A stretch of DNA of 64,000 nucleotides from Gelatoporia subvermispora B (Eukaryota; Basidiomycota; Agaricomycetes; Polyporales; Gelatoporiaceae), in NCBI GenBank assembly GCA_000320605.2, contig KB445795.1, positions 1,976,475 through 2,040,474 on the forward strand, read 5' to 3'. The notes below the pieces were generated by a model that was not told the DNA's origin, did not search any database, and saw only the letters and a list, made by a program, of their open reading frames with translations. The translations under genes and the position numbers were made by a program. Shown piece after piece: positions 23,013 through 33,600 of the stretch. The first letter of the stretch is position 1. Every line of letters starts with the position of its first letter.

Positions 23013-23110
23013 ACTGGTGTCTGTGCAAACGCGCTCACGTGATCGTGACGCGTCTGAACACCTGATTGGTGTTCTTTTGTGCCACCAGACTACAGTGACT
23101 AAGTAGTGTG
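23013..23110 (-). promoter_or_regulatory. Probable displaced SPC24 promoter elements
   Basis: Immediately beyond the right target duplication lie an ACGCGT at 23048-23053 and a CCAAT-box complement (GATTGGTG) near 23064. If the element and one duplication copy (664 bases) are removed, ACGCGT would stand about 90 bases from the SPC24 ATG, a normal promoter distance. The assignment to SPC24 is inferred from position. Confidence 0.4.
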
Positions 23111-23394
23111 CCTCAAATTGAGTGTACGCAAGCTCGCTGGTGTATCCAGGTCCACAGTTGGACCATCTCGACTCATATACCGCCGGTATCGAAGCTAAAC
23201 CTTCCATACCGAGGTCGCATACTACTCTCGAAGGACGTCGGGAAAACGTCGCGTCGATTCAACAGTCAACTTGACGTTCTCTGTAACCGATAAGTGTAGG
23301 CACAGCGACATCATAACGAATTCAATAGGGAAAGCTAGTCAAGGATCACTGCATGATGGCAGGGATTGATGGCAGGTATTCTAGCGACTCTAAC

Positions 23395-24650
23395 CTATGC
23401 AGTGATCCGTGGTGTCTCCAACATGATTCCCAGGGCACGTAGCAACATCTTTGCGTGTTCCTCTTCCTGCGCCCTCTGTTCTTCTTCGTCTCCTTCGAGC
23501 TGGGGTCTCACCTGTCTACGATGGCCTGCAGGGGGTACATAGGATACCTTCGGCTCGACAGGCGGGTGCTCTTCTGAGTCGGAATCAGTCTCTGCTGATT
23601 CAATTGCATCCCATGCGAACGTTGTCCAGAGTTTCTGGCGTCCACCCTCACAGATGAGGTCCAGGATGTTAATCACAAGCTTTTGGCAGTTATTATCCCA
23701 GACGTTATACTTTGGTCGCATCATGTCAATCCCCTGTTGCCCTGTAGCAATGGCCGCAAGTCAGTTCAACAAATGCTGCTACAACAGGTCGACATACCTG
23801 CTTCAACAATGGCGTAGTCGCTAAAGCGCGTCGTGCCGACCTCATTGATGCGCCATTCCTTTGGCACATATTTTTGGGTCTGGTAGAGGATGCAACGGTG
23901 CCGCGTGTCATCGTAATCGAGTTCATGCACGTAGTCGCCCACGATGACGGCCCAGTGGAATGTTGGATTCGGTGGAGCCTCCAGGCCCAACCGTTCGGCG
24001 AAGGTGGCAATGAAATCGGCGTTGTCTCCGAGGAGCCTTTGATTGATGTCCATAGGTGCGCATGCAACGTACACCTTCCGTGGCTCGTCGTCTCGCCGCG
24101 GTGTCTCGTAAGGAACGACGTTCGCGCCTTTCGGGAGTAAGACACCTGCGATCGCTAGGTCTTCACGGGTGCTACATATGGTGAGTCAGAAGCATTCTTT
24201 CAGTGCCCCGAAATCTGCACTCACACTTTCTCGGGCAACAAATCAAACCTGAGGAGAAGTGATCAGTAGAAGAGTCAAGTTCGACGGCCAACAAGACCAC
24301 GCAACAGGATGTCTTTGAGCTCCATAATGTTAATATGTCGGGTGGAATCGGTGCCGAGGAGGATGCTAGTGTCGAACACTGCGAAGACCTTGGAGTTGGG
24401 GGGGCTGTAGGACAACAATGCAGCTCTTATAGCCCACCTGTTTGGCTAGCGTAGACTACGGGAAGCTTCGGTCGGCGCCGACTTGTCTTGGGCTGATATT
24501 CGATCCGGAAAGTGACAGCGCATTAGGCCAGGAACATCCCGAATCATATGCTGTACAGGTCGAGTAGGAGGTGGTCCAGGCACCAACGGCCACTGGTCAT
24601 TAACAGGCGGGATACGGAAAAGCCGTACGCGTTTGCACCGGTTTTCGGAG
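23395..24650 (-). CDS. LRAT/NlpC-P60-like papain-fold protein (hypothetical)
   Basis: I do not recognise the gene by name. Minus-strand exons read YVHELDYDDTRHRCILYQTQ after FHWAVIVGD, then after an intron YNVWDNNCQKLVINILDLI and an acidic tail ending LETPRITA at 23395. An HWAxxVGD histidine motif followed by an NNC motif about 70-80 residues later is the arrangement of LRAT-like NlpC/P60 enzymes, with His and Cys as catalytic candidates. Upstream exons read VFAVFDTSILLGTD, MELKDILLR (an ATG at 24325), FDLLPEK and TREDLAIAGVLLPKGANVVP. A further exon RVRLFRIPPVNDQWPLVPG near 24560-24650 appears to join, so the true start is upstream and not fixed. Enzyme activity is inferred from two motifs. 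Confidence 0.5.
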
Positions 24651-25039
24651 TAAATGGAAGTGTGCCTTGAAGAGGTACTGAACTTTGCCGCATGTAATTA
24701 TCTTCGGCGTACTGACATATACATAGCCGATTCTTTTGTGGTCAAGTCGTCATCAGCGCAGATGCTGAAGGTCTTTAGTTCAAAAGAAACTTCACCTGAG
24801 GTCGAGAGATGCAATGAAGATACCTGGTGACAGCGCTTCGTATGCGAAGCGCGCTGCGGGCCTGGCCAGCCTGGTCGCGAGGAACAGCCCGAGAGGCACA
24901 AGACGCGTCTTCAGTAACAGACTGACCGCAAATAGGTTCACGCAGTCCAATTCTCGAATTTAGATTAGAAGACACAGACCTGTGATCGGGCTATGCGCAT
25001 TGTGTCTAGACGACGGGAGCAAACCAGTTAGTGGACTTC
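24651..25039. other. Intergenic, no supported gene
   Basis: No convincing exon was found between the 5' side of the LRAT-like gene and the first Rim15-like exon. Short overlapping frames only. Confidence 0.4.
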
Positions 25040-26765
25040 GCAGCCCGTCCGCGAGTCAGCGGAAGTCGACGGTCGGCGTCAAATTGACTTTTTGATCCGT
25101 GAGCGAGACTCTGCTTCTCATCGCGCTAAGCACTGCCTGCCGATCGAAGACAAGTCCTTGGTCGACCATGCGGCGATTCTGTCGTGATCACAAGGTCAGG
25201 AGTAGGTACGAAGCTATACAACATGTGGGCACCGAGCGACGTCAGTCTCAGAGAGAGGGCGAGAGCGATGACGTACCTCCACAGACACTCGGCAGCCCGA
25301 AGTGCGCGCGCATGAGGAACTCACGCCCGCCACCGAGCTGCTTGATCTTCCACACGAAGGCGCTCTTGTCTGGTGCGCGTCGACGCCTGTGAGGTCGTGT
25401 CCGTCGCATTAGCTGCGCGCAATCATTGTGTGGCAGAGAACGTACGCGGAACTTTGGTGTATCGGCATCGTCCGGGACGCGGGTCATGCGCCAGAAGATT
25501 GACAACGTTGTGCGGATGCAGAACACGATCAAGTATTCGGAGAAGATCAGGCAGGAGTGGGAGGAGAAAGTGGAGCAGACGCTCTCGGAGATGGACGCTG
25601 AGGAGGAAGGCGACGATCTTGAGGACGGAGATGAGCAAGAGGACCAGGAGGGCCAGGAGCGTCAAGACTCAAGAAGGAGACGATCACTCAAGCAACACCT
25701 CAGAATATGCGTTCGGTGCGCAGCCGTCCGCTGATCCGACCCCCCTCGCTTCTGCCTCTCCGATGCCTTTTACTAACGAGCGTGAGCTTGAACGCGAACG
25801 GTCACGCAGCGCCAGTTCTAGTATATCGTTCAGCCCGAGTCTTCCGATATTACCGGCCGCGCCTGCGCCCATGCACCACTGGCAACCTGGGAGTACCTTC
25901 TAGACACGCTCCTCGACACCCTCTTCTGTCTCCTCTCCTCTCGCTCTCGCTGCCCCCATCATTGCTTCGAATTGTCCGGAAGATCTGCCGCCGCCCATGG
26001 ATCTGAACGAGACTTCGATGTCGACGATCAAGCCACGACCGTCTCCCCAGAACCTGGAACCCAAGCTGTTCATCACACCACCTCTCTCGCCTATGGTATC
26101 ACCATCGGAGGGTCCTATCAATAGTCGTGCACACAGGCGACACTCGACTGCTCACCCAATGATAAGCCCGACGGGCTCCATGGGTAGTACTCCGCTTTCA
26201 CCCCGTCTACCGTCTGTCGCTCCGTCATCCAGGACGACGCCGACATCGATCAAGGACTTTGAGATCATTAAGCCGATTAGCAAGGGCGCTTTTGGCTCCG
26301 TCTTCCTAGCGAAGAAGAAAGTCACTGGCGACTATTTCGCGATCAAGGTACTGAAGAAGGCTGACATGATCGTGAAGAACCAGATCACGAACGTCAAAGC
26401 GGAGCGCATGATCTTGATGAAGCAGGCAGAGTCACCGTTCGTGGCCAAGCTCTACTTCACGTTCCAGAGCAAGGAGAATTTGTACCTTGTCATGGAGTAC
26501 CTGAACGGCGGTGATTGCGCGGCTCTCATCAAGTCGCTTGGTTCACTACCTGAGGAATGGACTCGGAATTACGTGGCAGAGGTCGTCCTTGGTTTGGAGT
26601 ACCTGCACCAGCGCGGTATCGTGCATCGGTACGTAGCGTACTGTGCCGATGATTGTGATATAGACTGACGCGTAGTGTTGCCTGTGCAGTGATCTCAAGC
26701 CAGACAACCTCCTTATCGATCAGCACGGTCATCTCAAGTTGAACGACTTTGGTCTGAGTAGGATT
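25040..26765 (+). pseudogene. RIM15: Truncated Rim15/Cek1-type AGC kinase fragment
   Basis: Resembles the linker and kinase N-lobe of Rim15 (Cek1/Ppk18), the nutrient-signalling kinase acting on endosulfines; full-length fungal homologues are well over 1,000 residues. Visible in order: ELLDLPHEGALVWCAS, KIRQEWEEKVEQTLSEMD, a Ser/Pro-rich linker (KLFITPPLSPMVSPSEGP), then the kinase: DFEIIKPISKGAFGSVFLA (glycine loop), YFAIKVLKKADM (catalytic Lys), NLYLVMEYLNGGDC, IVHR spliced to DLKPDN, and [10 protein letters not shown]. Similarity stops dead two codons after DFGLS, where antisense acyltransferase sequence begins. The activation segment, C-lobe and most of the N-terminus are missing, so an active kinase is not possible from this copy. 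A misassembly would look the same. Confidence 0.8.
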
Positions 26766-27310
26766 GGTGAACATCTCGACTAGGTCCTCAGGAACATCCA
26801 TGGCAGTGCCGAACTCAACCACCGCACTGGAACGGAAACGATGTGGATGGAAGTACGACAGTCCTACTGGCACGATTTTGACCTTGACGTTAGGGTCATT
26901 AGCCATAGCGCCAAGCGCCATTAACGAGACACTGGCTTTGAGGTAGAAGATCGGTGCGATCATGGCTACCACCTGTAAGGTACAGTCGTGAGACGCGATA
27001 CTCTGACCGAGAGTGAACAGAATGCACCTTCAGGGAATATGCCGATCACGCCGCCCTCAGTGAGGCAATGATACACATACTGATACATCTCCGCCTGGTC
27101 AATGTGAGGCAAGCGTTTGTATTCAATCCCCGGTTGACCGTCAGCCTGAACCTCCTTGATCTTCTCCTGTAGTCTGGCGGTGCCCTTATCTCCACCGAAT
27201 TCTTTCTTGACCCTCAACTCGGTGTCGGATAGCACCTCGACGACCTCTGCTACCATCGCTCCATCGCGTTTCGGGTCGCAGCCTCCGTCGCCTCTGGCTA
27301 GCCGTCCCAA
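26766..27310 (-). pseudogene. Glycerol-3-phosphate O-acyltransferase fragment (Sct1/Gpt2 type), frameshifted
   Basis: The minus strand carries the middle of a fungal GPAT: MVAEVVEVLSDTELRVKKEF, LPHIDQAEMYQYVYHCL, GGVIGIFPEGG spliced to SHDRTDLLP, then MALGAMANDPNVKVKIVPVG, LSYFHPHRFRS and [18 protein letters not shown]. The acyltransferase motif FPEGGSHDRT is intact. Directly after it two bases are missing where related proteins read LPLKAG (near 26955), which shifts the frame, and an in-frame stop lies upstream near 27330. The N-terminal NHxxxD block, membrane spans and C-terminus are absent. The 3' edge abuts the Rim15 fragment tail to tail. Frame is only restored by crossing the lesion, so I call it a pseudogene. 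Confidence 0.82.
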
Positions 27311-27737
27311 CCCTTTTTGTGGCTACTCGCCATGCTGCACAGCGCGGCAGGCCGCCATGTCGGTCGCGCCTTCACATCGCCTCTCAAGCATTGCCGGGGA
27401 CATGCTCTGCCTCGCGCCGCCTCATATGACTGGGGAACCTCGCGATCATGACCTCTCACACGAGGAGATCGACCTATACGAGCAGTCTACAGAGTATCAC
27501 TCTCGGTGGCAAATCGCTTCGGTTCGAAACTGGCCTTCAAGTCCTTGCTGGACAATGTAAAGAAGACGAATTAATGGTGCATGGTGCATGTTCACGCAGC
27601 TGCGTTCAACCTGGTGAGAGTGATAGTGATAGTTTATCGATGTCTGCCCCATTACTTCATTACTTTCGCTAATATCAGGCAGTGAGTATAAGCTCATGGT
27701 GCATATTCCCCCAATTTCATGACAACGCGGGCAAGCG
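27311..27737. other. Degenerate sequence, possible remnant of a mitochondrial-type N-terminus
   Basis: The plus strand offers MLHSAAGRHVGRAFTSPLKH, presequence-like, and, in other frames, EEIDLYEQSTE and LGGKSLRFETGL. The last resembles the N-terminal block of polynucleotide phosphorylase, but it takes frame changes to connect them and the hallmark domains are absent. I treat it as an unidentified remnant. Confidence 0.2.
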
Positions 27738-28391
27738 TTGCGCAGCATGATCTTGCGGGAGTTATCGTCGACGGCAACGGCTCAAACTGGGAAGACAGGG
27801 ACGCCGTCTGACTTTATACCTTACGGTACTCTCAACGTCCTTTATCATTCTGATCGTCATTCTTCAAGGTGCTCTGTCGCAGCATCCTCGTCTACAGCCA
27901 GCAAAATAGCTTTGGCTACCCACCAATATTACACCTACTTAAGCTTGCGGCCTGACTACTTTTTGAAGCTATCTTTGCTGCAGGGCAATTGAATTCTAGT
28001 CGATGGCTCTGTGTGTTCGGCAGTAGCAGCGCCGTTAGTACATTCGCAATTCAGCTCGCTAAAGCAAATGGGTGTATCGTCGTAGTCAGCAAACATCAAG
28101 TCTTTAGGACCAGACGAGGTGAGCAAACTTTATTCCGCCCCCGCGAATACTGTGCTTGATTGGCTCTCCGTTGCACAATCTTCCGACAACACGAAAAAGT
28201 CTCTTCACCCGCAACTCTTCGAGGATGCAACTCTTTCTCGGAAATGTGACATCTTCTTGGAAGCGGTAGGGCTCATCGGCACATCACTGTACACACATAG
28301 CGATGCGTCCCTCAATCCGACCGGATGTTCCGTGATCGCTGGTCCTCAGCCCAATGGCTTTGACATGGATTCGGACAGTGCTGACATGTAG
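27738..28391 (+). pseudogene. Remnant of a zinc-type dehydrogenase / quinone reductase (MDR family)
   Basis: The recognisable parts are VCVFGSSSAVSTFAIQLAKA near 28010-28070, a degenerate nucleotide-binding block of MDR proteins (where GGSSSVG is usual), and CDIFLEAVGLIGTSLYTHSD near 28250-28310, matching the later part of basidiomycete MDR proteins. The two lie in different frames with stops between, and the N-terminal catalytic domain is not visible beyond faint traces from 27738. Together with its neighbours this marks a local accumulation of decayed genes. Confidence 0.55.
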
Positions 28392-28804
28392 CATCTATGT
28401 GCCAAGCTGGGTATATTTGAGTGCATTGTTGATGTTCTCAGATATTCAATTGAAATCCTAGCACATTTTGAATGTTCACTGCATTAATCATCAGGGAACA
28501 CGTAGGGTACATGCGGAGCACACAGGTTATTTTCATAGATTGTACCCAGCATGTCCCAGCTGGGGACATCGGGCCATGCCGACGGTGTGTAGGCTCGCTC
28601 CCAGCCGCTCGCTGTTCAAACTCCGACGCGCGAGGCCTCGTGAACTTGAATGAACAGCGAAGCCCTTCGCCTTTCAAACTCCGACCTCCCTTTTGCGGCG
28701 AAGATCGGCAGCCAGATCTGTGGCTGCTGTGGCGAACGACGCGGACTAACGACTGGTTCACGAGTCTAGGTAGCACCGCAGCAACTTGCCCTCCCACCAC
28801 GACC

Positions 28805-29416
28805 ATGCCCTGGCCAGACAAAGTCCTCCGTCAATTCCAAGCCGTTCCTCCTAACCCCTTACAGAGCGATTTCCACGGTCCTTATAATAAGCTCTTGAAC
28901 ACCCTCTTTCCACCTGATACCGATTTCACGGTCGTCCCGCAATATCTCCAGCCTGTTTCGTCTAGAGTATCTGATTTCATCGTCTCGTTTGAAGTGTTCC
29001 TCCAGAACAGACCAGTCTTCATTCTGGAGCTTAAGCCACCGACCCACCTCACCTTCATCTCGACGCGTCACGCTGCGGACCGACAGATAAGAGAGCGTCT
29101 GTCGGATCTGGCAGGTCAGCAACACATTGTCTCGCACGAGCCTAATAATGCCAATCGTGAATGAACAGGCCAATGCCCTATTCCCATGTTGCACGCCGTT
29201 AGTGCCATGGGGACGAGGTTATGCTTTTACAGCCTTGATACTACCGATCCCAACGCAAACATCCTACCGCTTGCCATTCAGCGCCACCCTACGAGAGTGA
29301 GCGATACGGCACCAGCGGAACGTTGGGACTGTGATGTTTTAGATGCTCAGGGAGAGGCAAGGCTCCTAGCTGTGGTGGAGGAGATCAAGCAAGCCTGCGC
29401 ACAATTGATAGCTTGA
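28805..29416 (+). CDS. Hypothetical protein with PD-(D/E)XK-like motif
   Basis: Two exons (28805-29114 and 29169-29416) join in phase to 185 residues beginning MPWPDKVLRQFQAVPPNPLQ. The body contains SDFIVSFEVFLQ followed by RPVFILELKPP: an Asp, then about 20 residues later an ELK, the spacing of PD-(D/E)XK nuclease-fold cores. The second exon reads PIPMLHAVSAMGTRLCFYSL and ends EARLLAVVEEIKQACAQLIA. Similar short orphan proteins occur in many copies in agaricomycete genomes, as I recall; function unknown. It may be nuclease-like or a degenerate effector-type domain. It sits among pseudogenes but is itself open. ATG chosen as the first in frame with the conserved body. Confidence 0.55.
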
Positions 29417-30618
29417 TTAAGTTCATGTCTTGGGCACTCTGCAACTATGTCTTGTGATAACTCGTTCGACGTGAACCAAATGTGCAATACATGTGGAGGA
29501 TGAAGTAGCGAGCGACTATAGGTGGGTCCCGGTCCCCGGCGTCGAGGTCGAGGGTCAGCTCGTGGGCACGTTTACGCCGTCAAGGTTGATAGAACCTCTC
29601 TGGGAAGCGTAGACTCCGAAAGCGAGAAGAAGGCCTGTGGCACCCACTGCAGGAGGTTCTCGACGCATGATGTGCCTTGCTTTTGGGTCTGTCGAGATGT
29701 TCAGAGAGGCCATTCTCGAAACCGCGGAGCGAGGATCAATGTCCGGTCTTAACTGGAGCATTGGCCTCGGGCTTTTATCGCTCACGCTATCAATGCCGGA
29801 GTTGCCTTAACACCTTTGATCGCGCCGTGCCTGGTGTCTCCGGCCTGCAGATTGGTGTCTGCGACTTGACACACAGTAACCCCCACGTACGCACGCTCGA
29901 GTCGGGACGCCTGTAGTTGCCATCGCGGGTTTCATACTGCTCTCACTAGATTTAATTCACACATAAGGTATCTTAAGGTGCATGCCGGGTAGCTACGCCA
30001 CTTGCACAGTGATCATTGCACTGTATGCTAGGATTGGGTCGACCTAGGGCTGCTGTGATGAGATCGTGCTTCGTAAGAAACGCGACTCAACTTGCATGCC
30101 GCGCCCATATTGTCGCGCCGAAGGCACTTTGTGCATCGTCATCAACCAGCGCAACGTTGTTGTGCGGAAAGCACGAGGTACCCGAGCGAATTCGCTTCAG
30201 ATGAGAGTACAGCAGTACACGTAGATGGGAACGCGTGAATGTTAACATCCCGTGAAAGCTAGATACTCAAGGGCGATAGTGAGGGAGTGATCAAGACGCG
30301 ATTATAGTTGAGTGGCCGGCGGAGATGATGGCTGCAGCAGGCACGGTTGTATGCTATCATCCGGCGGTTGAGGTGGTGACGTCTGGTGAGACCCGTTCAG
30401 CGCCAGTCTCTGTCGCGCACTTGTCCGATTCCTACGGAGTTTGTTTAGTCAGCTGCCTCCTTTGGGTAACTCACCTGTCGGAGCCTAAATTGGCGGTTGG
30501 GCCCAGATCGGATCTCACCCTCTGCCCAACTAGTGCAGCCACGAGTAAGTCAGCAGAGTTCGACATCGTCCTCCACGACCTCTACGACCGTACGCGTCAA
30601 CTAGATACCATCGCCGCC
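29417..30618. other. 1.2 kb without a recognised gene
   Basis: Short frames at 29520-29900 (plus) contain AGGSRRMMCLAFGSVEM and GLNWSIGLGLLSLTLS, which look like parts of one spliced protein with a hydrophobic stretch, but no family or consistent exon set emerged. The last 300 bases are presumably the exportin-1 promoter and include an ACGCGT near 30591. Confidence 0.35.
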
Positions 30619-33600
30619 ATGGAGGTATGTTTTGACGCGTACTCTTCATCCATGATTTGCTCATGGCCATTATTACGTAGGGCATTCTTGACTTCTCCAG
30701 GGAGTTTGATGTCTCGCTCATGGACAAGGTCGTCATGGCGTTCTACTCCGGAGCTGGACAGGAGGTGCGTCAGATCTTTACGCTTGGCCTTACCTTTGCG
30801 AACCCTCACATCTCGCTTGCGATAACAGCAACAATTAGCGCAGCAGATCTTGACCCAATTCCAGGAGAGCCCCGAGGCATGGACAAGAGTGCCTGATATC
30901 CTCGAACGCTCGTCATTCCCGCAGGCGAAGGCAAGTCAAACTTCACGTGTAAATCGCGCATTTGGGCCGTGATCTAATATCCCGGGCAGTATATCGGGCT
31001 GCAAATTTTGGAAAAGCTCATCACAACACGATGGAAATCTCTGCCGGATGGCCAGCGGCAAGGTACGTGCTAACTAAACGCCACTGTTCTGCCCCCGCTC
31101 GAACTCAACTTCAACGCTCTGGAAAGGTATCCGGAATTTCATCGTGGGCATCACAGTCAAGGTCGCTTCAGATGAGGTTACCATGCGGAGAGAAAAGACG
31201 TATCTCAACAAGCTCAATTTGGCCCTTGTTCAAGTACGCAGTCAGTTATATTCCACGCGGTTCTCTGCTAAGAATACATTCGTAGATCTTGAAGCAAGAG
31301 TGGCCACATAACTGGCCGACATTCATTCCCGAACTTGTGGAATCCTCAAAAACGAACCTGTCTCTGTGCGAGAACAACATGGTCATCCTGAGACTTCTGT
31401 CAGAGGAGGTCTTCGATTTCTCTGCGGAACAGATGACGCAGGCGAAGGTCAAGAACCTGAAGAACCAAATGTGTGGCGAGTTCTCAGAGATCTTCAAGCT
31501 GTGCTCGGAGATCCTCGAGGAGGCACAGAAGACGTCGCTGATTAGAGCCACACTGGAGACACTCCTGCGGTTCCTGAACTGGATTCCGTTGGGGTATATC
31601 TTTGAGACGACTATCATCGACCTGCTACTCAATAGGGTGAGTGTTGAATGATATAACTTACGTCTGGGGGACGGGTGCTGAGATATTTCCCGCGCAGTTC
31701 TTGGAAGCCCCAGAATTCCGGAATGTCACATTGAAGTGCCTCGCAGAGATTGCGGCGCTCAATGTCGGCCCTGAGTACGACCCGAAGTTCGTCATCCTGT
31801 TCGCTATGGTTATGACATCAGTGAACCGCATGATCCCGCCGAGCACAAATATCACGCAAGCCTACGCAAATGCTGGAGACGCTGGCCAGGAGCTCGTGCT
31901 CAACCTTGCGCTGTTCCTCGCGAACTTCCTGTCCAATCACCTCCGCGCCGTCGAAACGGAGGCAAACCGCGATGTTCTCCTCAATGCGCATCTGTATATG
32001 GTCAAGATCTCGCAAGTTGACGAGCGCGAGATCTTCAAGATCTGCTTGGAGTACTGGCTGAAGCTCGTTTCCGAGCTCTATGAGGAGATCCAAAGCTTGC
32101 CTATTGGCGAGAGCGGACTACTCATGGGCTTGAGTTTGGGCAGTTCGAGCCAGAACATGTTGAACGGAATGGCATTACGGAAGAATATCTACAGCGATGT
32201 ACTCTCGAACCTCCGTCTTGTTGTCATTGAGAAGATGGTGAAGCCTGAAGAGGTATGTGTCTCATTTCATAGTCATTGCTATATACTAAATAATGTTGCA
32301 GGTCCTGATCGTTGAGAATGAGGAAGGTGAAATTGTGCGCGAGTTCATGAAGGAAAGCGACACGATCGTTCTATATAAGTCAATGCGCGAGCTGCTTGTC
32401 TATCTCACGCATTTGGACGTGAACGACACCGAGAACATCCTTACGGAGAAGTTGGCTAAGCAAGTAGATGGGTCAGAATGGTCGTGGCAAAACCTTAACA
32501 CGCTCTGCTGGGCGATTGGTTCGATATCCGGAGCTATGAGTGCGTATTCTGCATTCTACGCATGTTCAACATTGTTGAAATACTTTCCACTTGCAGATGA
32601 GGAGACTGAGAAGCGTTTCCTGGTGACTGTCATCAAGGATCTTCTCGGTCTGTGCGAGATCAAGCGCGGCAAGGACAACAAGGCTGTCGTGGCTTCCGAC
32701 ATAATGTACATTGTTGGCCAATACCCACGCTTCCTCAAGGCACACTGGAAGTTCTTGAAGACAGTCGTGAACAAACTGTTCGAGTTCATGCACGAGACGC
32801 ACGAGGGTGAGTCTTCATACTGTTCTTCGACATTCGTTCTCTATATCCGTCCCGCGCTGCTTTCAGTCCTCCTGATTGAAGAGATGTGAAATTGACCTAT
32901 GCATGTCCGGCGGATATAGGTGTGCAAGACATGGCTTGCGATACGTTCATCAAGATTGCGCAGAAATGCAGACGGCACTTCGTCATGCAGCAGTCTGGTG
33001 AACAAGAGCCGTTCGTGGATGAGATCCTTCGACTACTGCACAGGATCACGGTGGATCTTTCGCCACAGCAGGTCCGTACTACGGGTCTCACAAGGACCTC
33101 ATACCAGCCACTGACCTGTGAGATTAGGTCCATACCTTCTACGAGGCTGTTGGGTACATGATCTCTGCTCAGCCCAACAAACCTCAGCAGGAGAAGCTGA
33201 TTGCTAAGTTGATGGAACTCCCCAACAATGCTGTACGTCTTAGTGCCGCTGTGTTGACATTGCTAACGCCGCGACTTTCAGTGGGATTCGTTGATGGCGC
33301 AAGCAGCCCAGAACATGGACGTTCTGAGCAACGACGACAACATTAAAATTTTGTCGAACGTCCTGAAGACGAACGTTGCTGCGTGTTCGTCAATCGGCAG
33401 TTTCTATCTACCCCAGATCGGACGTATCTTCCTTGACATGCTCGGCTTGTACAAGGCTGTCAGCGGAATCATCAGTGAGACTGTTGCTCGTGATGGTATG
33501 TAGTATTCCTCTCCGTCATGTCTATGACTGACCTAGGATCGCTCAGGCCTCATCGCAACTAAAACGCCTAAGATTCGTCACCTGAGGACGATTAAGAAGG

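Noticed and set aside
24361..24420. A frameshift at a seven-G run in the LRAT-like gene
   Set aside because: An intron with donor GTCGGC and acceptor ending at the run restores phase, so a lesion need not be assumed.
27400..27600. Possible polynucleotide phosphorylase N-terminus (LGGKSLRFETGL)
   Set aside because: Only about a dozen residues match, frames must be switched, and neither RNase PH domain is present.
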